From Symsagittifera roscoffensis (Eukaryota > Xenacoelomorpha > Acoela > Convolutidae): 64,000 nucleotides of DNA. The DNA lies in assembly GCF_963678635.1 (NCBI RefSeq), contig NC_087070.1:49269467-49333466 (forward strand), read 5' to 3'. The position numbers and the translations under genes are program-made. Below the pieces are notes generated by a model. That model made no database searches. It had not been told where the DNA came from and was given only the letters and a program-made list of their open reading frames with translations. Shown here in pieces: positions 12,676 through 22,831 of the stretch (within the stretch, counting starts at the first letter, position 1; the number at the start of each line of letters is the position of its first letter).

Positions 12676-12865
12676 GTTTATAGGGGCTCAAACAAATAAA
12701 ATGTTCGAACTGCTCGTAACAGATTGAAGCCCCGAATGCTCCGTTTGTCATTTAGATCATCTGAAGTAACTTATAAAATGTACATTACGAGGCCAAACTG
12801 TGCACTTTTGTAGGTGCACATTTTGGTGTTTGTCAGTCTCTTGTCGGATTGATCAAAGAAAAGTA
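12676..12865. repeat. Duplicated block, copy 1
   Basis: Matches 14404-14604 over about 190 bp. Shared segments include GGGGCTCAAACAAA, CTGCTCGTAAC, AATGCTCCGTTTGTC, TTTAGATCATC and TACGAGGCCAAACTGTGCA, ending in GTCAGTCTCTTGTCGGAT. The last part matches the TIR of the MITE family seen at 45070-45271. Confidence 0.75.
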
Positions 12866-14403
12866 AAAAGCAAAACACAAACAAAAAGAGCGTCCTTTTT
12901 GCGGAACCATGTTGCGGAATTATGAAAACTTTGCCTCATCAAAACTTTGTAGAGTACAAAATGATTTATTGTTCCGACTTTCAAGAAAACCGAATATTGA
13001 TGCTTAGGGTGGTTTTTATTCAGTCAATTTTCGGCAATCGAAGTAATAATTTTTTAACAAATGATTTTTCACCCCAGTAAACATATCGACTTCAAAAATC
13101 AAATATAAAAAGATATTTTTCCCTCCGATCTTTTTTTGCAAAGTTCTCGGAGTTTGAAAATTACCAATTTGGTCATGCTCTGGAATATTTATGCGCGCTT
13201 TGATGTTTTATTCATAATGCTGGAGCGTAACACGAAGTGTTTATGCGTGATGAATTATCGCGCACAAACATTTTTTCCAAATTGAAATGAGGTTAGCTAA
13301 GCTTATCGGTCGTACTAATTTCGTATATTGAACTTTCACACTTGATCTTTGATATGGTCCGGAATTGATAGTTTTTCATTTTTTTTTCTCAAAAGCTTAT
13401 CGGTATAAATTAAGGGGCAGTCGAAACATTCATGGCTTTGCCCTGATATACGAGCTGTCTTTTTTTTGCATCTACTAATACATTATTTGGATGAAGTGAA
13501 GTGGACAAATTACAATGTGAACCAACCATCGCCGCATATGGTAGCTTTTAATTCACTAAAATTCCGCGGAAGTTACAATTGATTTGACAAATTGGATCTC
13601 AGGATTGTGACATATGGTATGAAAACTTATATTAATTACGTTTAATTGAAGTTAGTCTAAGCACAAAAAATCAATCATAACTTCTCAGTCATTTTGTTTT
13701 AAAGTCAGATTAATAACTTCAGAACGAAACTGCAACGGAATTTTTCAAACAAAAAACTTGCAACGGAAGAAGATCATGGCAATTGTAAGCACAGTGATAA
13801 AATAGTTTTTTAGATACTTATTCAGGAATTGGATCATTTAACAATTTTTGCTCTGACCTATGAAAAATTTACCGAATATTGTTTTTTTTGTCTCCGTGTA
13901 AGTTCAAAAAGTCAAATTTTTACCTTCGTTTGGCAATTTACTCTTTAATAGCTCAAAGAAATTTTCATTCAGAGCTCCAAATAAAAATACACTTGATTTA
14001 CACAGTGATTTTTTCACTGTGTTGCTCTAGCGTATTTTTGGATATATTGTGTTTTTCCAGCGTTTTATTTTTCAATATTGTGCTTTATGCCGTTTATCAA
14101 ATTTTCAGGAAACGAAACTGCATTTAATGCTAAGCAAACGCAATACATGCATTGAAACTTTTCGGAATTTCTCTCAAGCAAAACAAAAAACTTCATATTC
14201 CTCTTGAATGAAGATAGTAATTCCGTAGAGCTTCATAGCTTGTATTGCTTTAAAAACTGTTTTCTAACGCACAATTTTGATAAAATGCAAACAATTAAAT
14301 AATCAGAAAGCATTCCAACCTATTCAAAAATATCATCAAAACATACAATTTTGCTGCTTTTTTTTATAACGAACGGTATTCATATCTTGTTTAACAGTGA
14401 AAT

Positions 14404-14604
14404 GTTTATGGGGGCTCAAACAAAACGTGAAATATTCAAACTGCTCGTAACAAAATGCTCCGTTTGTCTTTTAGATCATCAGAAGTAACTTATAAAAATC
14501 TTCACAAATAATCAAACTTTGCATGTACATTACGAGGCCAAACTGTGCACTGGATAGGCGCACAATTGGGGTTTGTCAGTCTCTTGTCGGATCGATAAAA
14601 TTCA
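14404..14604. repeat. Duplicated block, copy 2 (empty site for the foldback element)
   Basis: Same block as 12676-12865 but continuous on its left side, without the foldback insertion. It carries the ACGAGGCCAAACTGTGCAC motif near 14528. Confidence 0.75.
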
Positions 14605-16164
14605 ATTAATTTAGTGAGCAAAAAGCATTCCAACCACTTATTAAAAATATCATCTGAAAATATTTATTTTTGCTGCCTACTTTATAGAAAACGGTATTCA
14701 TATCTTGATTTACAATGATATGGGGGAGGATTGGAATTTTTTCATAAGCAATCTATATAACGTTCAACGAGTAAGCGCGAAGTTTTTGAGTGTGGAGCTT
14801 AAGTGCACTCCGAAAGTATTCAAAAATGAATAAAGGTAGGCCTAGATTAAGAAAAAAATTACGTTTCTTTTTTGGAACTGGATTATGTTCGTGACAAGGG
14901 GGGAGGATTTAAAAAAAGGAAATGTTCACCATCGAAAAAGTCTTGAGCCAGAGTCAGGGACAGTCGTTCGGAACGTCCAGGGGTTTTGTAACCAGCTCTG
15001 TAACTATTTCTTATTGCTGGATTAGTGTGATGGCTGTTTTTTCAGCATCATTCGTTTAAAACACCCATCAAATATTAATAGGGATGGCGGGTGGTAATGT
15101 AGCACTTAATATTCCGACTACGAGAGGTCTAGAAAAGAATTTAAAGATAATATTTTCATCATTTTTCTAAAATTACTGCCCTTTTTTCTTGTGAAAAAAA
15201 ACTAAAGAATTTCGAAGATATAATAGCTAAATTAATGGTGAAATTGTAGCCGAATTGAACTGGAATATCAGTCAATTTGGTCTAAATTCATCAAAGTTGG
15301 TCAAAATATTCAGTTTTCCTTGGGGAGCCAAAATTGTGATCGGACCAATAAGATCAAAGGCTCTATCACGAGGAAAGTTACCTATATAAGATTTTTTCAT
15401 AGAGTTAAATAGATTTGTAAGATTTTCTTAAAATTGCCTCAATTTCAATCACATAAATTTGGCATTTTAACTTTTTGACCAAACTAAAGTTTAACTTCGG
15501 AGATCAAATTTTCACTTTTTTGACCCGCCTTGGTTAAAGAAGTAAGATTACAGAGCATCAAAATGTGCTTAGAACAGAGAAAAACTATTTACTTACCTTA
15601 GGCATATCGATCAGAAAATTATCGAAGAATTGCAGAAAATTTGAAAATAGTTAGAAAATTATGGGATTGAAAGTTTCACAGAGGTTATTGGGTGCTGATT
15701 TATATTTCGGTGTTGTCAATTTGAGTGCAACTAAGTTTGAGTGAGTTCAAAATTCAAATGAGTAACTTCGGACGATCAATCTACTCTTTGGACAAACAAT
15801 CTACCAATCGTTATCTTGAATAAGGCGCGCCCTCAATTTACAAACATTTATAAACAGGTGTACGTTGTGCGCTTAAAGGCTATCTATATGCTATGCCTGC
15901 TTCATCAAAGTCGAATTGATAGCTTAGAAATCAGCAGATTAGTTTTATCTTGGTAAATCTTTATCAAGTGACCTTGACTTTTGCTTTGAAGACGAAAGCT
16001 ATTTAAGAATAAAATGCCAACATTCCCCCTAGAAGCTCTTGAAGAATTTCAAAAATGTCCGGAAAGTTTGTGTAAGCAGGTCAAATATAATGAAAGAGAT
16101 TTACATTTTTGGAAAAACTGAAAACAAAGTGTCTATAGCTTAGAGCCCTGCAGAAGATCAAAAC

Positions 16165-16290
16165 GCCCTTTTGCAATTATACAACCGTCTTCCGAGTTCT
16201 GTCAGACATGGGGGACTGAAAATGCTCGAACTAGAAAAAGAATACAGGTTGCTGAAACAGAATCTGGGAGAAAAACTTGGACGAAGCTAA
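16165..16290 (+). pseudogene. Possible C-terminal fragment of a non-LTR retrotransposon reverse transcriptase
   Basis: A frame reading QLYNRLPSSVRHGGLKM and then a Lys/Glu/Leu-rich helix up to a stop resembles the end of many CR1/Rex-like RTs, where a (Y/W)N-x-LP-x-S-(V/I)R motif precedes an amphipathic helix. The segment is only about 40 codons and is surrounded by stops. It could be chance; the LINE-like 5' remnant 1.2 kb downstream makes it somewhat more plausible. Confidence 0.3.
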
Positions 16291-16820
16291 CATCCCCCCA
16301 AAGCAATTGAAATTTTATGTCTGCTATGTCATTAGGCTGGGCTGACCATGCACTGCATGTAGTTTGCATTTGAGATTTCATTTTATATCCTTTATAAAGT
16401 TAGATAGAGAAAGAATAACTTTGACATAATGCGATATCCTGGGTTTCGGCTTGTTAACTATTTCGGGGTGCTGAACATTAATCGGAACAACCCCACGTGG
16501 TGTTTTACAACAACCAAACAATTACATAGTAGTAGTTAACCTAATACTTTGTTGTGGCATCCTTACGTAATCAGTATTGAAATCATACGATGATAGGGTC
16601 TCACACCATTTTTTCTGCCAATAAAATTCTACCCGTTATCTTTGTTTGAGTTATGCAGTCAATTAAAGACAGACAACGAAAGAAAGTCCGCAATTCAATT
16701 TTGACAGATGACCTTGATGCCAATGCACGACATGTCTTTTGTTAAAAGGTGCACGGACAACAGTATGTAAAGATAACATGTCTGGAAGCTGTTTTCTGTT
16801 ACAGTCCAAAATTATGGTAC

Positions 16821-17217
16821 TGGAACCTGATTTAAACTACATTTTATTATTGGATAAATTAGATATTTTACCACTGTAAAATATTTAATATTAACCAATC
16901 ATAACCCATCCAACTAACAACCCTTTTATTTGTAAGTGCTGAAATTACTTGTAATTTCAGCACCAGAGAGATTTGAATTTAACTTAGAAATTAGTTGCCT
17001 CTCCAAGAGAACTTCAGCCGCCGCAATAAACCAGTATACTCTAGATCTATTGAGCCTAGCAGAGACTAGTTAAACACCCTGAGACTAGAAAGTATAAGAG
17101 TAAGATTAGGATCGGTATTAGACTAAGAAGTTGCACGAATCTATCCGGCCGAAAATAAGATAGCGTGACGAGCAGACGGTGTACCCTATCCGAAATTACT
17201 CTATCCATCTTAACTCA
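16821..17217 (+). mobile_element. Solo LTR of the same family as the 18.9-kb element, opposite orientation
   Basis: This 397-bp sequence starts TGGAACCTGA and ends TTAACTCA. It matches the reverse complement of the LTRs at 20810-21219 and 39317-39726, apart from scattered substitutions and a deletion near its 3' end. It is flanked by GTAC at 16817-16820 and 17218-17221, a 4-bp target duplication like the AAAG of the full element. No internal sequence remains, so it is the product of LTR-LTR recombination. Its divergence shows that it is older than the full copy. Confidence 0.92.
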
Positions 17218-17433
17218 GTACCTTACTGGTATTTTGACAATGTGTCAATCTAGATAAGACTTGTGTAACCGATCTTCTTCTCTATGATATATCCAAAACT
17301 GATCGACGCACATGTATAACAAATCGCAATTGTGAATGTTTTTTATCTATAATAAAATTTCTTTTTTTGTCATTGAGGATGAACCGACCTTGAAACCAGG
17401 AAGTTTTTAGTAACCAAAACGCTTTTTGATTTT

Positions 17434-18020
17434 AGAGAAGAGTTTGAAGTGCACCCAGGCCCAACGAAATCTCGACACCTTTAAACTGTGGAAACATTGA
17501 GGGATCAAGTGAAAGCCAAAAAACGGCTGGAAATTTTCTTACAGAACGCCAGAAGCGTTAAAAACAAGTTTGATAAAATACAGTGACTTCTTGATATTTT
17601 GGGGAAAATATTTTTATAGTCACTGAAACTTGCGTAGATTTTTTTTCCAAACCAAATCAGACCAAGTTGAAGAATTTTGGAAAAATCTTGGACTCAAGTT
17701 TATCCATTTCGTATTCCACCAAAATGGGTATATCAATATTTAATTTTAGTCAAAATTCAATTTCGAAACAACAGATACCTGACTTTCAGCTGCTGCGAGT
17801 CTCCAGTAAAAAGTGACTGTTTTTGCTGTTACGAATCCAACCCAACTATCAAAAATGGCATTGAACGAAGTGTATTGTCTTTCGGAGGTCAGAACAACAT
17901 TTCTAGGTCAAATTTCAGCAAATAATTGGCACGGCCCTAGTAGTTACAGATTATCAGCAAAAAATGCTCAAGAATGTTTTGCATTTTATCCATGTTTTGA
18001 AAAAATCTTCGACAAATAAA
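17434..18020 (+). pseudogene. Non-LTR retrotransposon ORF2 5' remnant (APE endonuclease region)
   Basis: A frame at 17434-17475 reads EEFEVHPGPT, like the E-x-NPGP(T) segment that precedes the endonuclease in CR1/L2/Jockey-type ORFs. It is followed at about 17518-17583 by LEIFLQNARSVKNKFDKIQ, matching the N-A-R-S-(L/V)-K-N-K start of the APE domain. Near 17600-17640 a third frame gives IFIVTETCVD, equivalent to the conserved (I/V)TETW(L) segment. Stops and frameshifts separate the pieces. The following frames (17677-18019) continue without recognisable motifs. Confidence 0.65.
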
Positions 18021-19164
18021 ACCTTTATTAAGCAATAAAGGTGGTTTGGAAAAATTTGAAACAAAGAACAAAAAAATGTTACTTAAAATATAAACTTTTA
18101 ACAAACGCTTTTTGTTCTTTGTTTCAGTAATTTTTTAACCGCGTTTTTTTGCATAATAAAGTGTTTTATCTAAAAATTTTTTTAGAAACATGGATAAAAT
18201 GGAAAGCGTTTCTGTGTATAATTTATACTTTTGTTGATACGCTGTTTATTAACAAAAAATCGGTGTTTGAATGATTAGAATAGAGATCGACCATCTGCAA
18301 GAAAGCGTTGACAAAAAAATTAGGCACTCAAATTTGACAAATTTTGAAAAAAAAATCTGAAAAAAGAATTTCAGAAAATAAGAAAGAACAATGGAATTTT
18401 AATAATTAGAATTACTAAACACCCTCAAAAACTAGGCGCGTTTGTTTCATCTACAAGCAAACAATTTTTGAATCAAATATACACATACATACATATTATG
18501 TTAGACAGAGTTTTTGCTGAGCGAGTTAAAATCATAAAAGAATCAAAGCAAAGCTTGTGGAATGTTGAGTTCGCTGTTTTGCATATAAGTGCAAAATAAG
18601 TGCAAAAAAATTTCAGCCGACTTCTAAGGCGACATGCTTTACTGAGCTTTATAAACTAATCTTAATTTCATTATTAACTGAGTATGAAAACAAAGAAAAC
18701 TTCAAACAAGGAGAACCGGTTGCTGTGCAAGTAGCACAAAATGTTCCGCCCATATTCATAAAAACTACAATTAAAAATTCTTCAAATTATAATTAAGCTC
18801 TACAAATTAGTGTCGCTTTTGGTACGAGGTGAGATGATATAACTATACACGCGCTAAAAAAGTTTGTAAGTTAGGCATAATTGGCCATAGTTGTCTTAAA
18901 AAAAGAGAATAACAAAATAGAAAAAAAATGAAAAAAAAAATATATTTTGTTCTATTTTTAAAAAGTATCTTATCAGGTAAAAACCAAATTTAGTTTTAAA
19001 ATTATTTTCGCTTAGAAAAATTCATGGTTTTTAGCCTAAATTACCAATTTAACAAATTATCTTCAATTTAGTTGGTCGAAACTAGTTGAAAAACCAAAAA
19101 TTTCAAACCGGTTTTTCTCGAAACATGGATTTTTTTGAAAATGATTTAACGTCGTTCGAATCAT

Positions 19165-19450
19165 GACTGAAAGGGTTTAATATGATATATCACTGAACCC
19201 ATTCCGATGATTATTTGAGGAACCTGATTTTGCGTGGAAAACAAAAAAAGGAAAAAACTAAAGCACACCCGAATACAAAGATTTTCTCCATTTTCAATTA
19301 TTGGAACCACCAGCAGATATGGCATGGGGGGAGGGGTATTAGACCCCCTGCCGACCAAAGGGTCCTCCCTTTGTACTATTTTTAGGTATCCATTTCTGGT
19401 GACGGAACCTAAAATTTTTCTATTTTTCTATGCTTAAAAACGCTTCTGGC
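19165..19450. repeat. Dispersed repeat family (SINE-like), copy with CCGACCAAAGGGTCC segment
   Basis: The core GATATATCACTGAACCCATTCCGATGATTATTTG, then TGATTTTGC-TGGAAAACAAAAAAAG, recurs at about 45020-45350 and 50370-50510, and in part at 51660-51740. The 19330-19380 part (CGACCAAAGGGTCC) matches 49470-49500. There is no open reading frame; the copy number and mosaic structure fit a short non-autonomous element. Confidence 0.55.
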
Positions 19451-20805
19451 CTGTTTTTTCAAAATTTTGACTGCGGCGCAGAAAATTTTGTGAAAATGGT
19501 TTTTTTTAGTGATTTAGGAGAACTGGGAAAATCAATTTGGTCGAACTAAAGAAAAAAAAGTCGACAAAATTTTCCAAAATTTTTTTGAAATTCTGCCTAC
19601 CTCGAGGAAATCCTAGATCCACCCCTAATTGGAACCAAAAATACGCTGCTTAGTTTTCATAAAGAGAGTGCTCCTTGGCCGCCGCAATGTCTATCTGAAA
19701 CTAAGTTTCAATGGTCGTTACGGAGAAAGATTGGTTTTTTTTCTGGACAATAAACACATTTTTTAAAAACCGTTTCCATCAACTCTTTACCCAAATGTAG
19801 TCTCTTAGTCACTCATAGTGTACTTACAAAAATATATGAAAAATTCCACAAGGTAGTAAAACTGACACGTACAACATCAAATGGGAATTCTTGGCAACCA
19901 CATTTCTCACACCACTTGTTTTCATCTTCTATAAAAGTTTTTTTTTTCATTCAGCTCTAAATAAATAAAACAATACAATTCAGATAAAATTTTCTGGATG
20001 ATGCTGCAGCCAAAAATTTTGAAAATAACTAAAACAGAGCAATTTAAATTGCATATGTCACCAATTAGATAGCAAATCATATGTTTCTTTCTTGTTTACA
20101 AAAAGACACTAAAACTCGCTGGATATCGTCAAATTTTATTTAAAAAAAGCATCGTCTCATTTTGCATTTTGAACTTTTTTAAATTCGACGGAGAAATTTC
20201 TGATGATCCATTATTTCGAAAAAAAATTGAGAAAATCACGCAGATAATTTTTTTAGCAAGATTCAAAGATTTCAAACAAGTTATTAAAATTGTAGGCAAA
20301 ACATTTCACGGAATCTTTTTATAAATTCTTGAGAGGAAAATAATACCCTTGAAGCACCAAATTCTTATTTCAAAGTTTTAGTTTTAGTTTTCTCTCACAT
20401 TGAGTTTGTCGAAGTTTTAAATTTAATTTCACTTATTCATTTTCCAAATTAATGTCAAATCTGATCATTTTTTTTTGGATTCAATGATTGGGTTAGATCA
20501 TAATAAAAGACAACTTTAAATATAAATACATCGCAAATTTATTCATACAACAAAAACAAACAATGAATGCATATGAGTGGTGTATGCATGTGTGTATGAG
20601 TGAGGGTGAGACCGCAATTTTTTTTTGGATAATGATTGTGCAGCTACCAATATGTGAAAAAGCCCATTGAGAACTATATGCTGTAGATAGTCACGATCTC
20701 CCAATTGGTATGCAAAAAAGGCAAGAATTTGTTGAAAAGCAAAGTTCTGCTGTGAGATCTCAATTTGCCTAGCATATTAATTCGTTTAGAAATTAAGAAG
20801 TAAGC

Positions 20806-20809
20806 AAAG
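20806..20809. other. Target-site duplication AAAG, left
   Basis: AAAG directly precedes the TG of the left LTR and is repeated directly after the CA end of the right LTR at 39727-39730. The solo LTR of this family also has a 4-bp duplication (GTAC). Confidence 0.85.
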
Positions 20810-21219
20810 TGAGTTAGGACCGAGTTGGTTAACTCATAGAGTAATTTCGGATAGGGTACACCGTCTGCTCGTCACGCTATCTTATTTTCGGCCGGATAGA
20901 TTCGTGCAACTTCTTAGTCTAATACCGATCCTAATCTTACTCTTATACTATCTAGTCTCAGGTTGTTTAACTAGTCTCTGCTAGGCTCAATAGATCTAGG
21001 GTATACTGGTTTATTGCGGCTGCTGAAGTGCTCGGGAGAGTCCAACTAATTTCTAAGTTAAATTCAAATCTCTCTGGTGCTGAAATTACAAGTAACTTCA
21101 GCACTTACAAATAAGTGGGTTGTTAGTTAGATGGATCATGATTGGTTAATATTAAATACTTTACATTGGTAAAATATCTAAATTATCCAATCATAAAATG
21201 TAGTTTAGATCAGGTTCCA
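20810..21219 (-). repeat. 3' LTR
   Basis: 410 bp, TG...CA ends in sense orientation (TGGAACCTGA ... GTCCTAACTCA). It contains AATAAA in sense (plus positions 21010-21015) and a near-perfect 28-bp palindrome at 21077-21104. It appears identical to the other LTR. Confidence 0.95.
21077..21104. promoter_or_regulatory. 28-bp palindrome in the 3' LTR
   Basis: Arms GTGCTGAAATTAC and GTAACTTCAGCAC are complementary over 13 bp with one mismatch around a 2-nt centre. The same palindrome is at 39584-39611 in the other LTR, and it is mismatch-free in the solo LTR at 16936-16963. It could be a dimeric transcription-factor site or an RNA hairpin; which one is not decidable here. Confidence 0.7.
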
Positions 21220-21231
21220 CCCATCCGGGTT
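21220..21231 (-). other. Candidate polypurine tract
   Basis: Directly upstream of the 3' LTR in sense orientation the sequence is AACCCGGATGGG; the terminal GGATGGG is the only purine run at the position where plus-strand priming should occur. It is short for a PPT. Confidence 0.5.
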
Positions 21232-21904
21232 TTACAGAGTTTTTTAGAATAGTTCTTCTGCAATTCGAAGGATGGATGATGGACGTTGGTGTTTGGCGAA
21301 CATCTTATTTCTTCTGTTTCCTCTTTGTTAAAGAAGTTCCAGGAAGCTGGAGTTAGAGACATAAGACGTTGTGTCTTCTAGTGACGACGACTAAGTCTTT
21401 GCAACAAACTCAAATCTGATTTCAGAATGGTTTGCTATGTCAGGTTTTTCTGTTCTGCGTGGAGAACTTCTTTTGTGTCTGATCTAGTTTGGGAATGGCG
21501 TGGAGATTGTGCGTGGAGGGGATGCCTGGTTACTCGGATCTGTACGTATACTTGAACATCGAGGTGGTCATTGGTCTAGTTCAAAGAAGTCCTTTTCTGC
21601 GAAGTCAAGTCGTACTCTAAATCCTTTGAGTTGTGATTGTGAGTGGCATATCGATTGTGGTTGGTCATTCTCTCTCGAGTGTAGTGGGGTCGTTTTGTCT
21701 TTAGATGTTCGTCCTTGGTGTTGTATTCTGATCTATGTATTGCACAATGTAATTTATATTTTATAAAACATTTATTAGTTTAATATTTTTTAATTATGAT
21801 TTTTGTTAGTTGTTTTCACAAAAGCTTTTTGTTTTAGTTCGGTTATTTTGAAGAGTTACTCACACTTGAGTAGCTCTTATTAAAAATAGAGGTGTGGTCA
21901 CAAA

Positions 21905-22000
21905 GCGTGGATGTAGCGCGGTGGGTTAGGCCGGCTATAGAGCATGCTCAGGACGTCCTTCCTGGTGGGTTAGGCCAGGAGTGGGAGTATGATTTCATGC
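21905..22000. other. GC-rich structured block with tRNA-like A box inside the element 3' UTR
   Basis: On the plus strand 21914-21925 reads TAGCGCGGTGGG, one base off the RNA polymerase III A-box consensus. It is followed by GTTAGGCCGG, AGCATGCT, AGGACGTCCT (palindromes) and a hairpin CCTGG-TGGGTTAGG-CCAGG at 21961-21979. GGTGGGTTAGGCC occurs twice, 42 bp apart. No good B box follows. It could be a tRNA-derived SINE fragment antisense to the element, or a folded RNA element of the element itself. Confidence 0.4.
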
Positions 22001-22482
22001 GGTTTTTGTGAGGGGTCCTGTTATGTGACAACGTTTTATGTTGGGTTTGTTGTGGTTTTTCTTATGTTTTGTTGGTTGTGTCCTTTTTTCAAAAAGCAAA
22101 TTGTTCGTGGTATGGGTTTGTCTTTCGACTTTTTTGTGTTTTATTATTTCTTTCTTAAACTTTATAATAGTCTTCAAAAGAATAAATTATCCAGTTTTAA
22201 ACTGGGTTAATCCGGTTTGGGTACCGTTGGTTTCCTTTTCTTAGTCATGCTGTTATACTTTGTGTTGTGGTGTTTAGTAAGCTGCATTGGTTAGTTTTGT
22301 TTAGTATATAATTCCTTTCCAACCGGGTTAAAGGAAAGATTGAAACTTGTTATCGTGTGTTAGAGTTGTTGAGTGTGAAAACTTGAAACTGAAATTCATT
22401 ATTTTAAACAATTCTTCGTGAGCGAGCTGTGCGAGTGTGGATAGAATTTCTGTGCGAATGAATGAGAATATCAAAAGGTTAG

Positions 22483-22620
22483 TACTGCATTTGCATTTTA
22501 TTAAATTACTGCATAGAATTTGGAAATTTACTGCTAGGTATGGGGGAATTTTAAGTTACAAATTTTCATCATAATTAAATTTACTGCTTGTGGGGGAAAT
22601 TTTAGAAATGAATTTACTGC
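22483..22620. repeat. Five spaced TACTGC motifs (GCAGTA in sense)
   Basis: TACTGC occurs at 22483, 22507, 22529, 22582 and 22615, usually within AATTTACTGC. In the element sense strand these are GCAGTAAATT repeats in the 3' UTR, a possible protein- or small-RNA-binding cluster. Confidence 0.55.
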
Positions 22621-22749
22621 ATTGGTATTAAATTTATAAATTTATAAGTGTAACTGATTAATAGAATTTTTAAAATTGTTTGATGAAATTTGCGATTTTT
22701 TTTTTCTTTTGTGGTTTTTGTAGGTGATTGTCGGATGAAGGCTAAAAAT

Positions 22750-22828
22750 CTAAAGAAAACATGGATAAAGTATGGTGAGTTTTTTAATATTTTAATTAGT
22801 TAGTAATATTCATTTAATTCATACTTAC
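22750..22828 (-). other. 79-nt spliceosomal intron directly after the ORF7 stop codon
   Basis: In sense the ORF7 stop TAA (22834-22832) is followed by CAG and then GTAAGTAT, a consensus 5' splice site (intron start 22828). A perfect TACTAAC branch-point motif lies at 22805-22799, and TTTTCTTTAG ends the intron at 22750. A second AG at 22742 would give 87 nt. All three signals are near-ideal. The intron lies in the 3' UTR, so splicing would not alter ORF7. Because the junction is within a few nucleotides of the stop, it would not be expected to trigger decay by the usual 50-nt rule. Confidence 0.65.
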
Positions 22829-22831
22829 CTG

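Larger units (their letters stand above)
12011..16816. other. Intergenic, repeat-bearing sequence upstream of the hydrolase gene
   Basis: No host gene is visible apart from a possible missing 5' exon of the hydrolase. The region contains the foldback element at 12416-12675, the duplicated block at 12676-12865 and 14404-14604, and a possible retrotransposon fragment near 16.2 kb. Other open frames, such as 13879-14127 (+), are Phe-rich and look accidental. Confidence 0.5.
18020..20809. other. Repeat-bearing intergenic sequence left of the large element
   Basis: No gene is visible. 18715-19450 matches 44570-45360 over several blocks (AAGTAGCACA, TTAGTGTCG, GATATATCACT, CCCATTCCGATGAT). 19440-19625 recurs inverted at about 54840-55060. 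A TG/TATG-rich microsatellite lies at 20560-20610. The remainder is AT-rich and featureless. Confidence 0.55.
21220..22749 (-). other. Element 3' untranslated region
   Basis: About 1.5 kb between the downstream intron and the 3' LTR, without a convincing frame on the sense strand. It contains a GC-rich structured block with a tRNA-like A-box motif (21905-22000), a palindrome CCAGTTTTAAACTGG near 22191-22205, and five TACTGC motifs (22483-22620). The length is unusual for the 3' end of an LTR element. It may hold RNA-export or packaging signals, or an inserted short element. Confidence 0.6.

Noticed and set aside
22723-22773. Apparent plus-strand mini-exon (TTTTTGTAG| ... |GTGAGT)
   Set aside because: It overlaps the minus-strand intron, which has a better donor, branch point and acceptor and a clear position after ORF7. 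There is no plus-strand coding context.
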